A stretch of 49,211 nucleotides of DNA from contig DCHK01000019.1 in the NCBI GenBank assembly GCA_002315615.1, positions 1 to 49,211 of the forward strand, in the 5' to 3' direction. Position 1 is the stretch's first letter. The number at the start of each line of letters is the position of its first letter. The position numbers were made by a program, and so were the translations under genes. Below the pieces are notes generated by a model. That model ran no database searches and was not told the origin of the DNA. It saw nothing but the letters and a program-made list of their open reading frames with translations. This DNA is from Bacteroidales bacterium UBA1754 (GTDB lineage: Bacteria; Bacteroidota; Bacteroidia; Bacteroidales; Paludibacteraceae). Below, in pieces: positions 16,832-23,713 of the stretch.

Positions 16832-17619
16832 TGTTTTTTCTTTTCTGCAAAGGTGTGAATATTTTCACTTATTTTGACATAAATTTCTTTATTTTTTAAG
16901 TTGTCGAGCAAACTGAGGTGCTTGTTCATCACGGTTTTGTCGTAGCGCACGGCAGGACCTGTCTGTGCGTCGATTGGTGGCATTTTCGTAACCTTTTGTG
17001 CCGTTTCGTTAATGATAGGGAAAAGCACATCGAATGGGACACCTGCTTTTTTCAGCACTTCGCCAGCAAGTACAAACATATGGTTCGAAAAATTGTTGGC
17101 AAATACAGCCGCCAAGTGAATTTGTCTGCGTTGCTCTGATGTGGTGTAAGTAATATGGTCGGAAAAATATTGTGCAAAGCACATCACTTCTTCCAATACA
17201 GTGTCGTTGTTTCCTTCCACGAAAAGTGGAATTTCGCTAAACGAAATTTTTCTTTTTATTGAAAATGTCTGCAACGGATAAAGTACGCCGTATCGTGATA
17301 TTTGTTTGTTGTTGAATACATCAATTCCTACGCTGCCCGATGTGTGCAGTACAAGTCCACGCACGCACGCCAACGAAGGTAAGACTTCTGCAATAGCATC
17401 GTCTTTTACCGAAATGATGTAAAAATCGGCAGATTTATCAATAAGTCGCAAGTCTGATATGGGGCGAGCACAAACAGTATTAGCCAATGTTTTGGCTTTT
17501 GCTTCGGTTCTGCTGAATACTTGCTCTATGCGAAATCCTTCGTTGTGAAGGTGTCGTGCAATGTGTGTGGCTACATTGCCTGCTCCGACGATAACGACGC
17601 TATTATTTGTTTCTTCCAT
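16828..17619 (-). CDS. Rossmann-fold / DUF2520 protein
   Basis: A 263-residue protein with an N-terminal NAD(P)-binding Rossmann domain (GAGNVA, residues 12-17) and a C-terminal helical DUF2520 domain containing the FANNFSNHMF and PAVRYD segments typical of the family. It resembles short ketopantoate-reductase or pyrroline-5-carboxylate-reductase-like oxidoreductases; the substrate is unknown. It overlaps the KdsC-like gene by four bases downstream and the nitroreductase gene by 17 bases upstream, so the three are translated as one tight unit. Confidence 0.85.
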   Translation of the reverse strand: MEETNNSVVIVGAGNVATHIARHLHNEGFRIEQVFSRTEAKAKTLANTVCARPISDLRLIDKSADFYIISVKDDAIAEVLPSLACVRGLVLHTSGSVGIDVFNNKQISRYGVLYPLQTFSIKRKISFSEIPLFVEGNNDTVLEEVMCFAQYFSDHITYTTSEQRRQIHLAAVFANNFSNHMFVLAGEVLKKAGVPFDVLFPIINETAQKVTKMPPIDAQTGPAVRYDKTVMNKHLSLLDNLKNKEIYVKISENIHTFAEKKKQ

Positions 17620-18562
17620 TTTTCAGTGCAAAATATACGATAGAACCACCTATGAGTGTAATTATCAAAGGCCAATAATTCCAAATGTTGAATGTAATCC
17701 AAATCCAATCTGCGAAATCAATAAAATAGAATATCAATCCGATGACTGCCAGTAGAATACCTGTGCGTAAATTTCTGCTACCAAACTTGTGCAATGCCAT
17801 AAAAATAACACCTGCGTATATCAAATACGATTTCAGTGAGAAACAAAAATATGATATGCTTTCTGGTAAAATATTTAATCTTTTTACAAAGAATAAAAGT
17901 CCAAAAAATACGAGCAATGTGCCGAGTACAATGCGTTTGTTGTATGGATGACTTTTTGCTGATTTTGTGTCTGTTGGTTTTGTTGCATTGGTGGAATTTA
18001 TGGGTTCTTCTGCTTTTTCTCCGTCAAGACAGTTGTATTTTTCGATGTTTATTTTGTCGTATTGCAATGACGAAAGGTCGTGCGGAAATTTTTCTTCGGT
18101 TTTGTAGCCGATGGCAACCATATTTTCAATGGCATATTTTTCGGGTATATTCAGCAATGAGCGAATGTATTTTTCGGTAGAAATATCATCTTCTGCTTTT
18201 TCGCGATTGCGCACTTGCACCCAGCAACTGCCTAAACCTAAATCTTCGGCTTCCAATTGAATGTATGATGCGGCAATAGAAGCGTCTTCTATCCAAACAT
18301 CGGTGAGCGAAGTGTCTGCCATAACTACAATAGCCAAACTTGCACCAGCAATAAGTTGACTGCCGTGTGTGCGTGCTTCCGATAGTTTTTGCAACATTTC
18401 TTTATCGGTAACGAGAACGAATTTCCACGGATTTATGCGTTTGCCCGATGGCGACATAAGTGCCACCTGCATAATTTTGTCTATTTTTTCCTGCTCTACT
18501 GCTTGTTCGGTAAATTTGCGAACACTGCGACGGCGTTGTGCCAAATCAAAAAAGTTTTCCAT
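17603..18562 (-). CDS. Nitroreductase fused to a LiaF-like membrane domain
   Basis: A 319-residue product in one frame. Residues 1-175 are a FMN-dependent nitroreductase domain: RRRSVRKF at 10-17, SPSGKRINPWKFV, and the C-terminal GYKTEE region. Residues 176-208 are a polar linker rich in T, K and S. Residues 210-315 form four short hydrophobic helices with a charged break, resembling the membrane part of LiaI/LiaF or DUF5668 proteins. Nitroreductases are normally soluble dimers of 180-220 residues, so the membrane tail is unusual. I use ATG 18562 and not the frame start at 18646 because a TATCTTTG box lies at 18586-18593, inside the longer form. Confidence 0.8.
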   Translation of the reverse strand: MENFFDLAQRRRSVRKFTEQAVEQEKIDKIMQVALMSPSGKRINPWKFVLVTDKEMLQKLSEARTHGSQLIAGASLAIVVMADTSLTDVWIEDASIAASYIQLEAEDLGLGSCWVQVRNREKAEDDISTEKYIRSLLNIPEKYAIENMVAIGYKTEEKFPHDLSSLQYDKINIEKYNCLDGEKAEEPINSTNATKPTDTKSAKSHPYNKRIVLGTLLVFFGLLFFVKRLNILPESISYFCFSLKSYLIYAGVIFMALHKFGSRNLRTGILLAVIGLIFYFIDFADWIWITFNIWNYWPLIITLIGGSIVYFALKNGRNK

Positions 18563-18585
18563 CTTTTGTGGTTTTCTTGCAAGAG

Positions 18586-18593
18586 CAAAGATA
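18586..18593 (-). promoter_or_regulatory. -7 box TATCTTTG for the nitroreductase unit
   Basis: A perfect TAnnTTTG on the minus strand. The start of transcription would fall near 18579, about 17 nt before the ATG at 18562, which fixes the start choice. No -33 TTTG is visible. Confidence 0.5.
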
Positions 18594-18674
18594 ATAAAAA
18601 TATAAAAAACTTTTGCTGTTTGACCGATTTTGCGTAATATTGCCATTTGAAATTGTTATACTCGTAAAATACTG

Positions 18675-19418
18675 ATGAGAAAATTATATACTTTTCTACT
18701 GCTTGTTATATGCTTTGTGCCATCTGTATTGGCGCAAGACCAACCTTCTTCTTTGCAAATCAGATTGTGGGATAATTCGCTGTTTTCCGTGATATTAGGG
18801 GGGACAGAAAGCGAAAGATTTGCACGAACCTACAATGCGCGAACCATTGCTGGTGGCGAATATTACTTGCAAATTACGCGTAAAACAATGCAAGGTGTTT
18901 ATCCAGTTTTTGAAGGTCAAATAGAAATTCCGCCCGCATCGCGTGTGTTGGCGGTGCTCGACCAAAATGGTACACTCGAAATTTCGGTGATTGACGATTA
19001 TATTCCACCTACGCCAGGTTTTAGTTTCAAATCGCGTACCGAGCAAGTGCAGAGCAACCACGGCGCACCTAATATGGATGCCGAAAGAAATCAAAAAATT
19101 GAGCCACTCGAGTTTCAAGAGTTGAAAGATAATATGTCTGGTGCTATGGACGACCATCAACGTCAAACTATTGCGATAGAAGGACTTAACAACCATATGT
19201 TCACTACATCGTACATCGTACAACTTGCCAAGTTGTTTCGCAACGAAACTTCGCGTTTGGAATTTGCCAAATCGGCTTACACGCGTACCGTTGACCCCGA
19301 AAACTATTTCCAAATAAAAATGCTTTTTATCAAGGAAGAAAATATTCAGTCGCTCGATGATTATATGGCTTCTAAAGCGGACGAAATAGTGAAAAACGAA
19401 CCTCAAGGATTGTTCTAA
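18675..19418 (+). CDS. Exported DUF4476 protein
   Basis: A 247-residue secreted protein with a signal peptide ending VLA before QDQP. Residues 25-105 are a beta-rich domain (LQIRLWDNSLFSVILGG...). The C-terminal 100 residues match DUF4476: a helix pair with the pattern FTTSYIVQLAKLFRNETSRL, then LEFAKSAYTRTVDPENYF. DUF4476 occurs in Bacteroidetes and some myxobacteria; its function is not known. The stop is six bases before the queH ATG, so they are likely co-transcribed, although no functional link is apparent. Confidence 0.85.
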   Translation: MRKLYTFLLLVICFVPSVLAQDQPSSLQIRLWDNSLFSVILGGTESERFARTYNARTIAGGEYYLQITRKTMQGVYPVFEGQIEIPPASRVLAVLDQNGTLEISVIDDYIPPTPGFSFKSRTEQVQSNHGAPNMDAERNQKIEPLEFQELKDNMSGAMDDHQRQTIAIEGLNNHMFTTSYIVQLAKLFRNETSRLEFAKSAYTRTVDPENYFQIKMLFIKEENIQSLDDYMASKADEIVKNEPQGLF

Positions 19419-19424
19419 ATTTGT

Positions 19425-20036
19425 ATGAATCGTACAAATTATCAAAAGTTATTGGACGATATTATTGATGTTAACAAGTCAAATGGTCGTGTGCCACGCT
19501 TGTTGCTACACGTTTGTTGCGCTCCGTGCAGTTCGTATGTGTTGGAGTATTTGTCCAATTATTTCGATATAACGGTATTTTATTACAATCCAAATATCTC
19601 GCCACGTAGCGAGTACCAAAATCGTGTGGCTGAGGTGCAACGTCTTATAGGCGAAATGAATCCCGTGCATCCAATTTCTTTTGTGGCAGGCGATTATACG
19701 CCCGAAAAATTTTACGAAGCGGTGAAGGGTTTGGAAGATGAACCAGAACGAGGTAAGCGTTGCGATGTGTGTTTCAATCTTCGATTGAACGAGGCTGCCC
19801 GTGTGGCGCAAGAGGGTGGATACGACTATTTTTGTACTACACTCACCATCAGTCCACTCAAAGATGCCGAAAAATTGAACTCCATTGGCAACGAGATTTC
19901 GCAAATATACAAAGTGCCGTATTTACCTTCGGACTTTAAGAAAAAAGGTGGTTATAAACGTTCAATCGAACTCTCTGCCGAACATCACCTTTATAGACAA
20001 AACTATTGTGGGTGCGTGTTTTCGAAGAAAGCATAA
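19425..20036 (+). CDS. queH: Epoxyqueuosine reductase QueH
   Basis: A 203-residue protein of the former DUF208 family. QueH reduces epoxyqueuosine to queuosine in tRNA, the last step of queuosine synthesis, using a 4Fe-4S cluster and an extra iron. Diagnostic cysteines are C31, C32 and C35 (HVCCAPC), the pair in KRCDVCFNLRL, and C195/C197 (YCGC) at the C-terminus. The TTLTISPLKD segment is also typical. It is the non-cobalamin alternative to QueG. No other queuosine gene lies in the window. Confidence 0.93.
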   Translation: MNRTNYQKLLDDIIDVNKSNGRVPRLLLHVCCAPCSSYVLEYLSNYFDITVFYYNPNISPRSEYQNRVAEVQRLIGEMNPVHPISFVAGDYTPEKFYEAVKGLEDEPERGKRCDVCFNLRLNEAARVAQEGGYDYFCTTLTISPLKDAEKLNSIGNEISQIYKVPYLPSDFKKKGGYKRSIELSAEHHLYRQNYCGCVFSKKA

Positions 20037-20150
20037 AGCATATAGCATAAAGTTAAATGTTTAATCGTTCAATGTTTATTTACTTTCGATTTGCCAGTGA
20101 TTTTCAATCATTTCGCTCGCTCAACGATTCAAAATTCAAAATTCAAAATT
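20029..20150. repeat. Repeat-rich convergent spacer after queH
   Basis: AGCATA recurs three times from 20029 to 20049 (overlapping the queH stop). GTTTAATCGTTCA at 20059-20071 recurs at 45098-45110 with matching sequence on its 3' side. ATTCAAA occurs three times head to tail at 20127-20147, running into the stop codon of the minus-strand gene at 20153. No terminator hairpin is evident between the two convergent genes. Confidence 0.65.
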
Positions 20151-20152
20151 AT

Positions 20153-21067
20153 CTAATTTTTCCACACGCTGCCGATAATCATTGGAACAATGAAATTTAT
20201 CAACCAAAGCAAAAAACCTGCGCAGGCAATGCTGACGGTGTTTGTCGAAAACGTGCCGAAACAAATAATGGCATACGATGTGCGTATTCCCGCTTCAGAA
20301 GCGGCGATAGACGGTGTAATGGTAACAAAAAGGTAGTACAACGAAATAGTTGTGATGGCTTGAATAACATTGGGTGTAATGCCAAAGAATAAAAGCATTA
20401 AATATAGTTGCGTACAAAATACAATGTAGCGCAATACGCTGAGTAACAATGTACTATAAAGTGTTTTTTTGCTCGTAAGTGCAATGTTTGTAAGCGATTG
20501 TTTGTACTTCAGTGCAAACTTTTTGTCCGATGCCCAACGGAACAAACTTGGCAAAAACGAATAAGTGTAAAGCAATAGCCCGAAAGTGCCGATGCACACT
20601 ATGGCGTAGGTAGAAAAGTTTACCTCGTTGTGCGAAAATAAATGTTGTGCAAAAAATAGCGATGGCAGTCCACAACCCACTATTGCAATAGTTTGTGCGC
20701 ATCCGTTGAGCAGTGCTGCTGCTACGCCAGCCATTCGGTTGTTGGACTTCAAAAACATTGGTCTGCCAACTATTTCGCCTATTCTATTTGGCGTGATGAA
20801 TGCAGGTGTAAGAGCACCAAGTACTGCCCGCAGCGACTGTCTAAAAGAAAGCGTTTCAAACCCTGAGCAAAGCACTTGCCACTTTTTTGCCTCTATTGCC
20901 CAATTGATAGGTAAAAGCAGAAAAACCAAAAATAGCACTACCCAATTGAACCAATTGCAATTTCGCCATTGCTCGCAAATGGCATCGTAATTGCCAAACG
21001 TGGCGAGTTTATACGCCAAAAATGCGTATGCCACTACCAATATCGACCATTTTATGAATTTTAGCAC
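20153..21067 (-). CDS. UPF0104 / lysylphosphatidylglycerol-synthase-TM-like flippase family protein
   Basis: A 304-residue membrane protein with about eight helices. The regions PTPAFITPNRIGEIVGRP-like (LTPAFITPNRIGEIVGRPMF) and ITPSIAASEAGIRTS match the LPG_synthase_TM/UPF0104 superfamily, which flips or transports lipids or lipid-linked precursors. No soluble MprF synthase domain is attached, so lysylphosphatidylglycerol synthesis is not implied. The stop TAG is embedded in an AT-rich repeat. A TATTTTTG box sits about 25 nt upstream of the start. Confidence 0.8.
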   Translation of the reverse strand: MLKFIKWSILVVAYAFLAYKLATFGNYDAICEQWRNCNWFNWVVLFLVFLLLPINWAIEAKKWQVLCSGFETLSFRQSLRAVLGALTPAFITPNRIGEIVGRPMFLKSNNRMAGVAAALLNGCAQTIAIVGCGLPSLFFAQHLFSHNEVNFSTYAIVCIGTFGLLLYTYSFLPSLFRWASDKKFALKYKQSLTNIALTSKKTLYSTLLLSVLRYIVFCTQLYLMLLFFGITPNVIQAITTISLYYLFVTITPSIAASEAGIRTSYAIICFGTFSTNTVSIACAGFLLWLINFIVPMIIGSVWKN

Positions 21068-21089
21068 AAAATAATGTTTTTCCTCAATG

Positions 21090-21097
21090 CAAAAATA
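21090..21097 (-). promoter_or_regulatory. -7 box TATTTTTG for the UPF0104-like gene
   Basis: A TAnnTTTG match on the minus strand about 23 nt before the ATG at 21067. The surroundings are AT-rich, so chance is possible. Confidence 0.35.
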
Positions 21098-21123
21098 ATG
21101 CTTTTTTGTGTTGCTTTTCGCTT

Positions 21124-21225
21124 TTGAACTATTTGTTCAAGTAATCTTTTCTTAACTATTTGTAAATATGTGTGTTTTGTTTCATAATCAAAAAATGTTC
21201 AGTGGACTGAACAAAAATGTTCAAT
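21124..21225. promoter_or_regulatory. Cluster of GTTCA/TGAAC half-sites
   Basis: TTGAAC (21124-21129) and GTTCAA (21135-21140) form an inverted repeat with a 5-nt gap. Three more half-sites follow: TGTTCA, TGAACA and TGTTCAA (21196-21225). They lie in the 232-nt spacer upstream of the UPF0104-like gene. They may be an operator, but two of them also form the terminator stem noted separately. Confidence 0.3.
21191..21213 (-). terminator. Terminator downstream of the GtrA gene
   Basis: On the minus strand TGTTCAG, loop TCCA, CTGAACA forms a perfect 7-bp stem followed by a run of T. It lies 87 nt past the stop of the GtrA gene. Confidence 0.65.
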
Positions 21226-21299
21226 AGTAAAGTAAGGATACGTATAGTGTCATTATTTAACCATTATGCATCAACACATTTGTACATTTTGGTAGGTAA

Positions 21300-21788
21300 T
21301 TATTTTTTGAACGTGTAATTTCTTTGCGAGAAGAAACTGAAAATGATGGTGATGATAGTTGTCAGCATTTTAGATGGCGTCGGGAACAATCCTAAAATAT
21401 CGACAAACAATTTCATACAAGCATAGTTGATGAGAATGTTGGCTGCAACTACAAGTGCGTAGCGAATGAGTTGTGTGCGTCCGCGTAAGACCGATCCCCT
21501 GAAACTGATGTATTTGGATAATAAAAATCCACTAAAAAAAGTGATTGGGAACGTGATGAAAAGCGAAGCAATGTGTGGCGAAAGCACTACAAAACCCAAA
21601 TTCACCATTTGTTTGCTTACTACAAAATGATAGATGACAAAGTACAAAAGCCAATCGAAAACCGTATTTGCACCTCCGCACGCGCCGTATCTAAAAACAT
21701 CTATCGGAATTTTTCCACGAAATGGTGGGTAGAAAAAATCGATGCAATTAAGAATAATTGATTGTATTTTTTTTAGAAAGTTGCGCAC
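21300..21788 (-). CDS. GtrA-family membrane protein
   Basis: A 162-residue protein with four transmembrane helices; RYGACGGANTVFDWLLYF and FSGFLLSKYISFRG are GtrA signatures. GtrA-like proteins are thought to move undecaprenyl-linked sugars across the inner membrane for surface glycan synthesis. The open frame extends 113 codons further upstream without family-like sequence. I choose the GTG at 21788 because a TACCTTTG box lies at 21828-21835 and because the resulting length is normal for the family. No glycosyltransferase partner is adjacent. Confidence 0.75.
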   Translation of the reverse strand: MRNFLKKIQSIILNCIDFFYPPFRGKIPIDVFRYGACGGANTVFDWLLYFVIYHFVVSKQMVNLGFVVLSPHIASLFITFPITFFSGFLLSKYISFRGSVLRGRTQLIRYALVVAANILINYACMKLFVDILGLFPTPSKMLTTIITIIFSFFSQRNYTFKK

Positions 21789-21827
21789 TTTATTTATTAT
21801 TTTTCTATTTTTGTAAGTTTTTCGGGG

Positions 21828-21835
21828 CAAAGGTA
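21828..21835 (-). promoter_or_regulatory. -7 box TACCTTTG for the GtrA gene
   Basis: A perfect TAnnTTTG on the minus strand, about 40 nt before the GTG start at 21788. It supports the short form of the protein. Confidence 0.5.
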
Positions 21836-21911
21836 GTAAATGTTTTAGAATTTTGCCTCTATTGTGTAACTTAACTCTACAAGATGGACGATCCGGCGGG
21901 TAATAAACAAT

Positions 21912-22691
21912 ATGGAAAAAGTAAGAGCCAAAAAGAATCTTGGACAGCATTTCCTCAAAGATTTGTCCATTGCTCGTCGCATAGTGGCGAGTCTGCCTGC
22001 TGATGTTCCTACCCAAGTGCTTGAGATAGGTCCAGGAATGGGCGTTCTCACGCAATATCTGCTTGAAAATCCAAATATCGACTTGAAGGTCGTAGAACTC
22101 GATGGCGAGTCTGTAGTGTATTTGCAAAAAAACTTCCCTGCACTCGAGGGTCGTATTATTCCCGCTGATTTTCTTAAACTGAAACTTGAGGATTATTTCG
22201 CCGATAAATTCTGCATTATTGGAAATTATCCGTACAATATTTCAAGTCAGATATTTTTCAAGTTGCTCGATTATCGCGATTCTGTTCCCGTACTCACTGG
22301 TATGGTGCAAAAAGAGGTGGCAGAACGCATTGCGGCACGCGAGGGCAGTAAAACGTACGGCATTTTGAGCGTATTGCTACAAGCATATTACGATATTGAA
22401 TATCTTTTCACGGTAGATGAAAAAGTTTTCGACCCTCCGCCCAAGGTGAAGTCGGCTGTCATTCGGCTTACGAGAAATGGCGTGAAGCAAATTGGTTGCG
22501 ACGAGGTTTTACTGAAAAAAATAGTGAAAACATCTTTCAACCAAAGGCGCAAGACGCTGAGAAATTCTCTCAAATCCATTCTAAAACCCGAAGTCGACAC
22601 GTCTGACGACGTTTTTAATAAACGTCCTGAACAATTGAGCGTGCAGTCGTTCATAGAGTTAACAAACAAGATTGAAAAATTCATCGTGTAG
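21912..22691 (+). CDS. rsmA: 16S rRNA (adenine-1518/1519-N6)-dimethyltransferase
   Basis: A 259-residue KsgA/RsmA enzyme that dimethylates A1518 and A1519 near the 3' end of 16S rRNA, a late check in 30S assembly. It shows KKNLGQHFLKD at the N-terminus, the SAM-binding motif LEIGPGMG (residues 37-44) and the catalytic motif NYPYN (residues 105-109) in place of NLPYN. The C-terminal helical domain contains the conserved SFNQRRKTLRNSL segment. Length is normal. corA follows after 33 nt. Confidence 0.96.
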   Translation: MEKVRAKKNLGQHFLKDLSIARRIVASLPADVPTQVLEIGPGMGVLTQYLLENPNIDLKVVELDGESVVYLQKNFPALEGRIIPADFLKLKLEDYFADKFCIIGNYPYNISSQIFFKLLDYRDSVPVLTGMVQKEVAERIAAREGSKTYGILSVLLQAYYDIEYLFTVDEKVFDPPPKVKSAVIRLTRNGVKQIGCDEVLLKKIVKTSFNQRRKTLRNSLKSILKPEVDTSDDVFNKRPEQLSVQSFIELTNKIEKFIV

Positions 22692-22724
22692 CAAAAGTGC
22701 TAAACGAACAAAAAACGGAAGAAA

Positions 22725-23675
22725 ATGTCGGAATTGCGTTTATTCTACTATGATAATTCACGACTAAAAATGTCGAAAAATATCGAGATGCTCAAAAAAA
22801 TCTCGATGGAAAATATACTTTGGATAGATTTGAATGATGTTACCATCGACGAAGAAAGTCAGTTGGAGCAGTTTATGAAAATCGAGGTGCAAGAAGACGA
22901 AGAAATCGAAGAAATTGAGATGAGTTCGCGCTACATCGAAACTGAAGATACTATTGTGGCAAACTCAAACTTCTTGATAGACGGCACTACCGACCAAGAA
23001 CCAGTTTCTTTTATTATGAAGAACAATATCTTGGTGTCGGTGCGAAACACAGACTTGAAGTCGTTTAACGAAACTACGAAGAAAATTTTTGCTAATACAA
23101 AAAACTACACATCTGGTTTTCAAGTTTTCTGTGCGCTCATCGAGACGCGAGTAGAACTCGATGCCGATATGATAGAAGACCTTACGGTAGAAATTACCAC
23201 GTTAAGTAAGACATTGACCAATATGTCCGACCTTGATGAGGACATTCTGATAGCCATCAAGAACTTGCAAGAAAAAACGATGCTTATACGCGAGAACATT
23301 GTGGATAAGCAACGTGTGATTTCGTCGATGCTCCGTAGCGAGATGTTTCCAGAGGCATTGAAACCGAAATTGTCAATTGTGGTGAAAGACATCAATTCGC
23401 TTTACGAGCATACACGTTTCAGTTTCGAGCGTTTGGAATATCTGCAAGATACATTCCTCGGTTTGTTGAATGTGGAACAAAACAAAATTATCAAAATATT
23501 CACCGTGGTATCTGTCATCTTTATGCCACCAACGCTCATTGCAAGTATGTATGGTATGAACTTCGACTTTATGCCCGAACTTCATTGGCGATTCGGCTAC
23601 TTGTGGGCTATTGGATTGATGGTGATGTTTGTGATATTTATTCTTTGGTATTTCAAACGTCGTAAGTGGCTCTAA
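22725..23675 (+). CDS. corA: CorA-family divalent metal transporter
   Basis: A 316-residue CorA/MIT-family channel for Mg2+ (or Co2+/Ni2+). The long soluble alpha/beta N-terminal domain with an acidic patch (residues 42-66) is followed by the stalk helix and two C-terminal membrane helices. The pore signature YGMNF is at residues 276-280, after MPPTLIASM. The extracellular loop between the helices (FMPELHWRFGY) has the usual P-E-L element. The C-terminus is basic (KRRKWL), as expected for the cytoplasmic end. It probably shares a transcript with rsmA. Confidence 0.93.
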   Translation: MSELRLFYYDNSRLKMSKNIEMLKKISMENILWIDLNDVTIDEESQLEQFMKIEVQEDEEIEEIEMSSRYIETEDTIVANSNFLIDGTTDQEPVSFIMKNNILVSVRNTDLKSFNETTKKIFANTKNYTSGFQVFCALIETRVELDADMIEDLTVEITTLSKTLTNMSDLDEDILIAIKNLQEKTMLIRENIVDKQRVISSMLRSEMFPEALKPKLSIVVKDINSLYEHTRFSFERLEYLQDTFLGLLNVEQNKIIKIFTVVSVIFMPPTLIASMYGMNFDFMPELHWRFGYLWAIGLMVMFVIFILWYFKRRKWL

Positions 23676-23713
23676 CTAATTGATAATTAATAATTAGGAG
23701 CGGAAATTTCTTT

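Noticed and set aside
18563..18646. 28-residue N-terminal extension of the nitroreductase
   Set aside because: A TATCTTTG promoter lies inside it and the family starts at MENFFDLAQRR.
21789..22127. Long N-terminal extension of the GtrA frame
   Set aside because: It overlaps the start of rsmA, lacks GtrA-like sequence, and lies upstream of a TACCTTTG box that supports the GTG at 21788.
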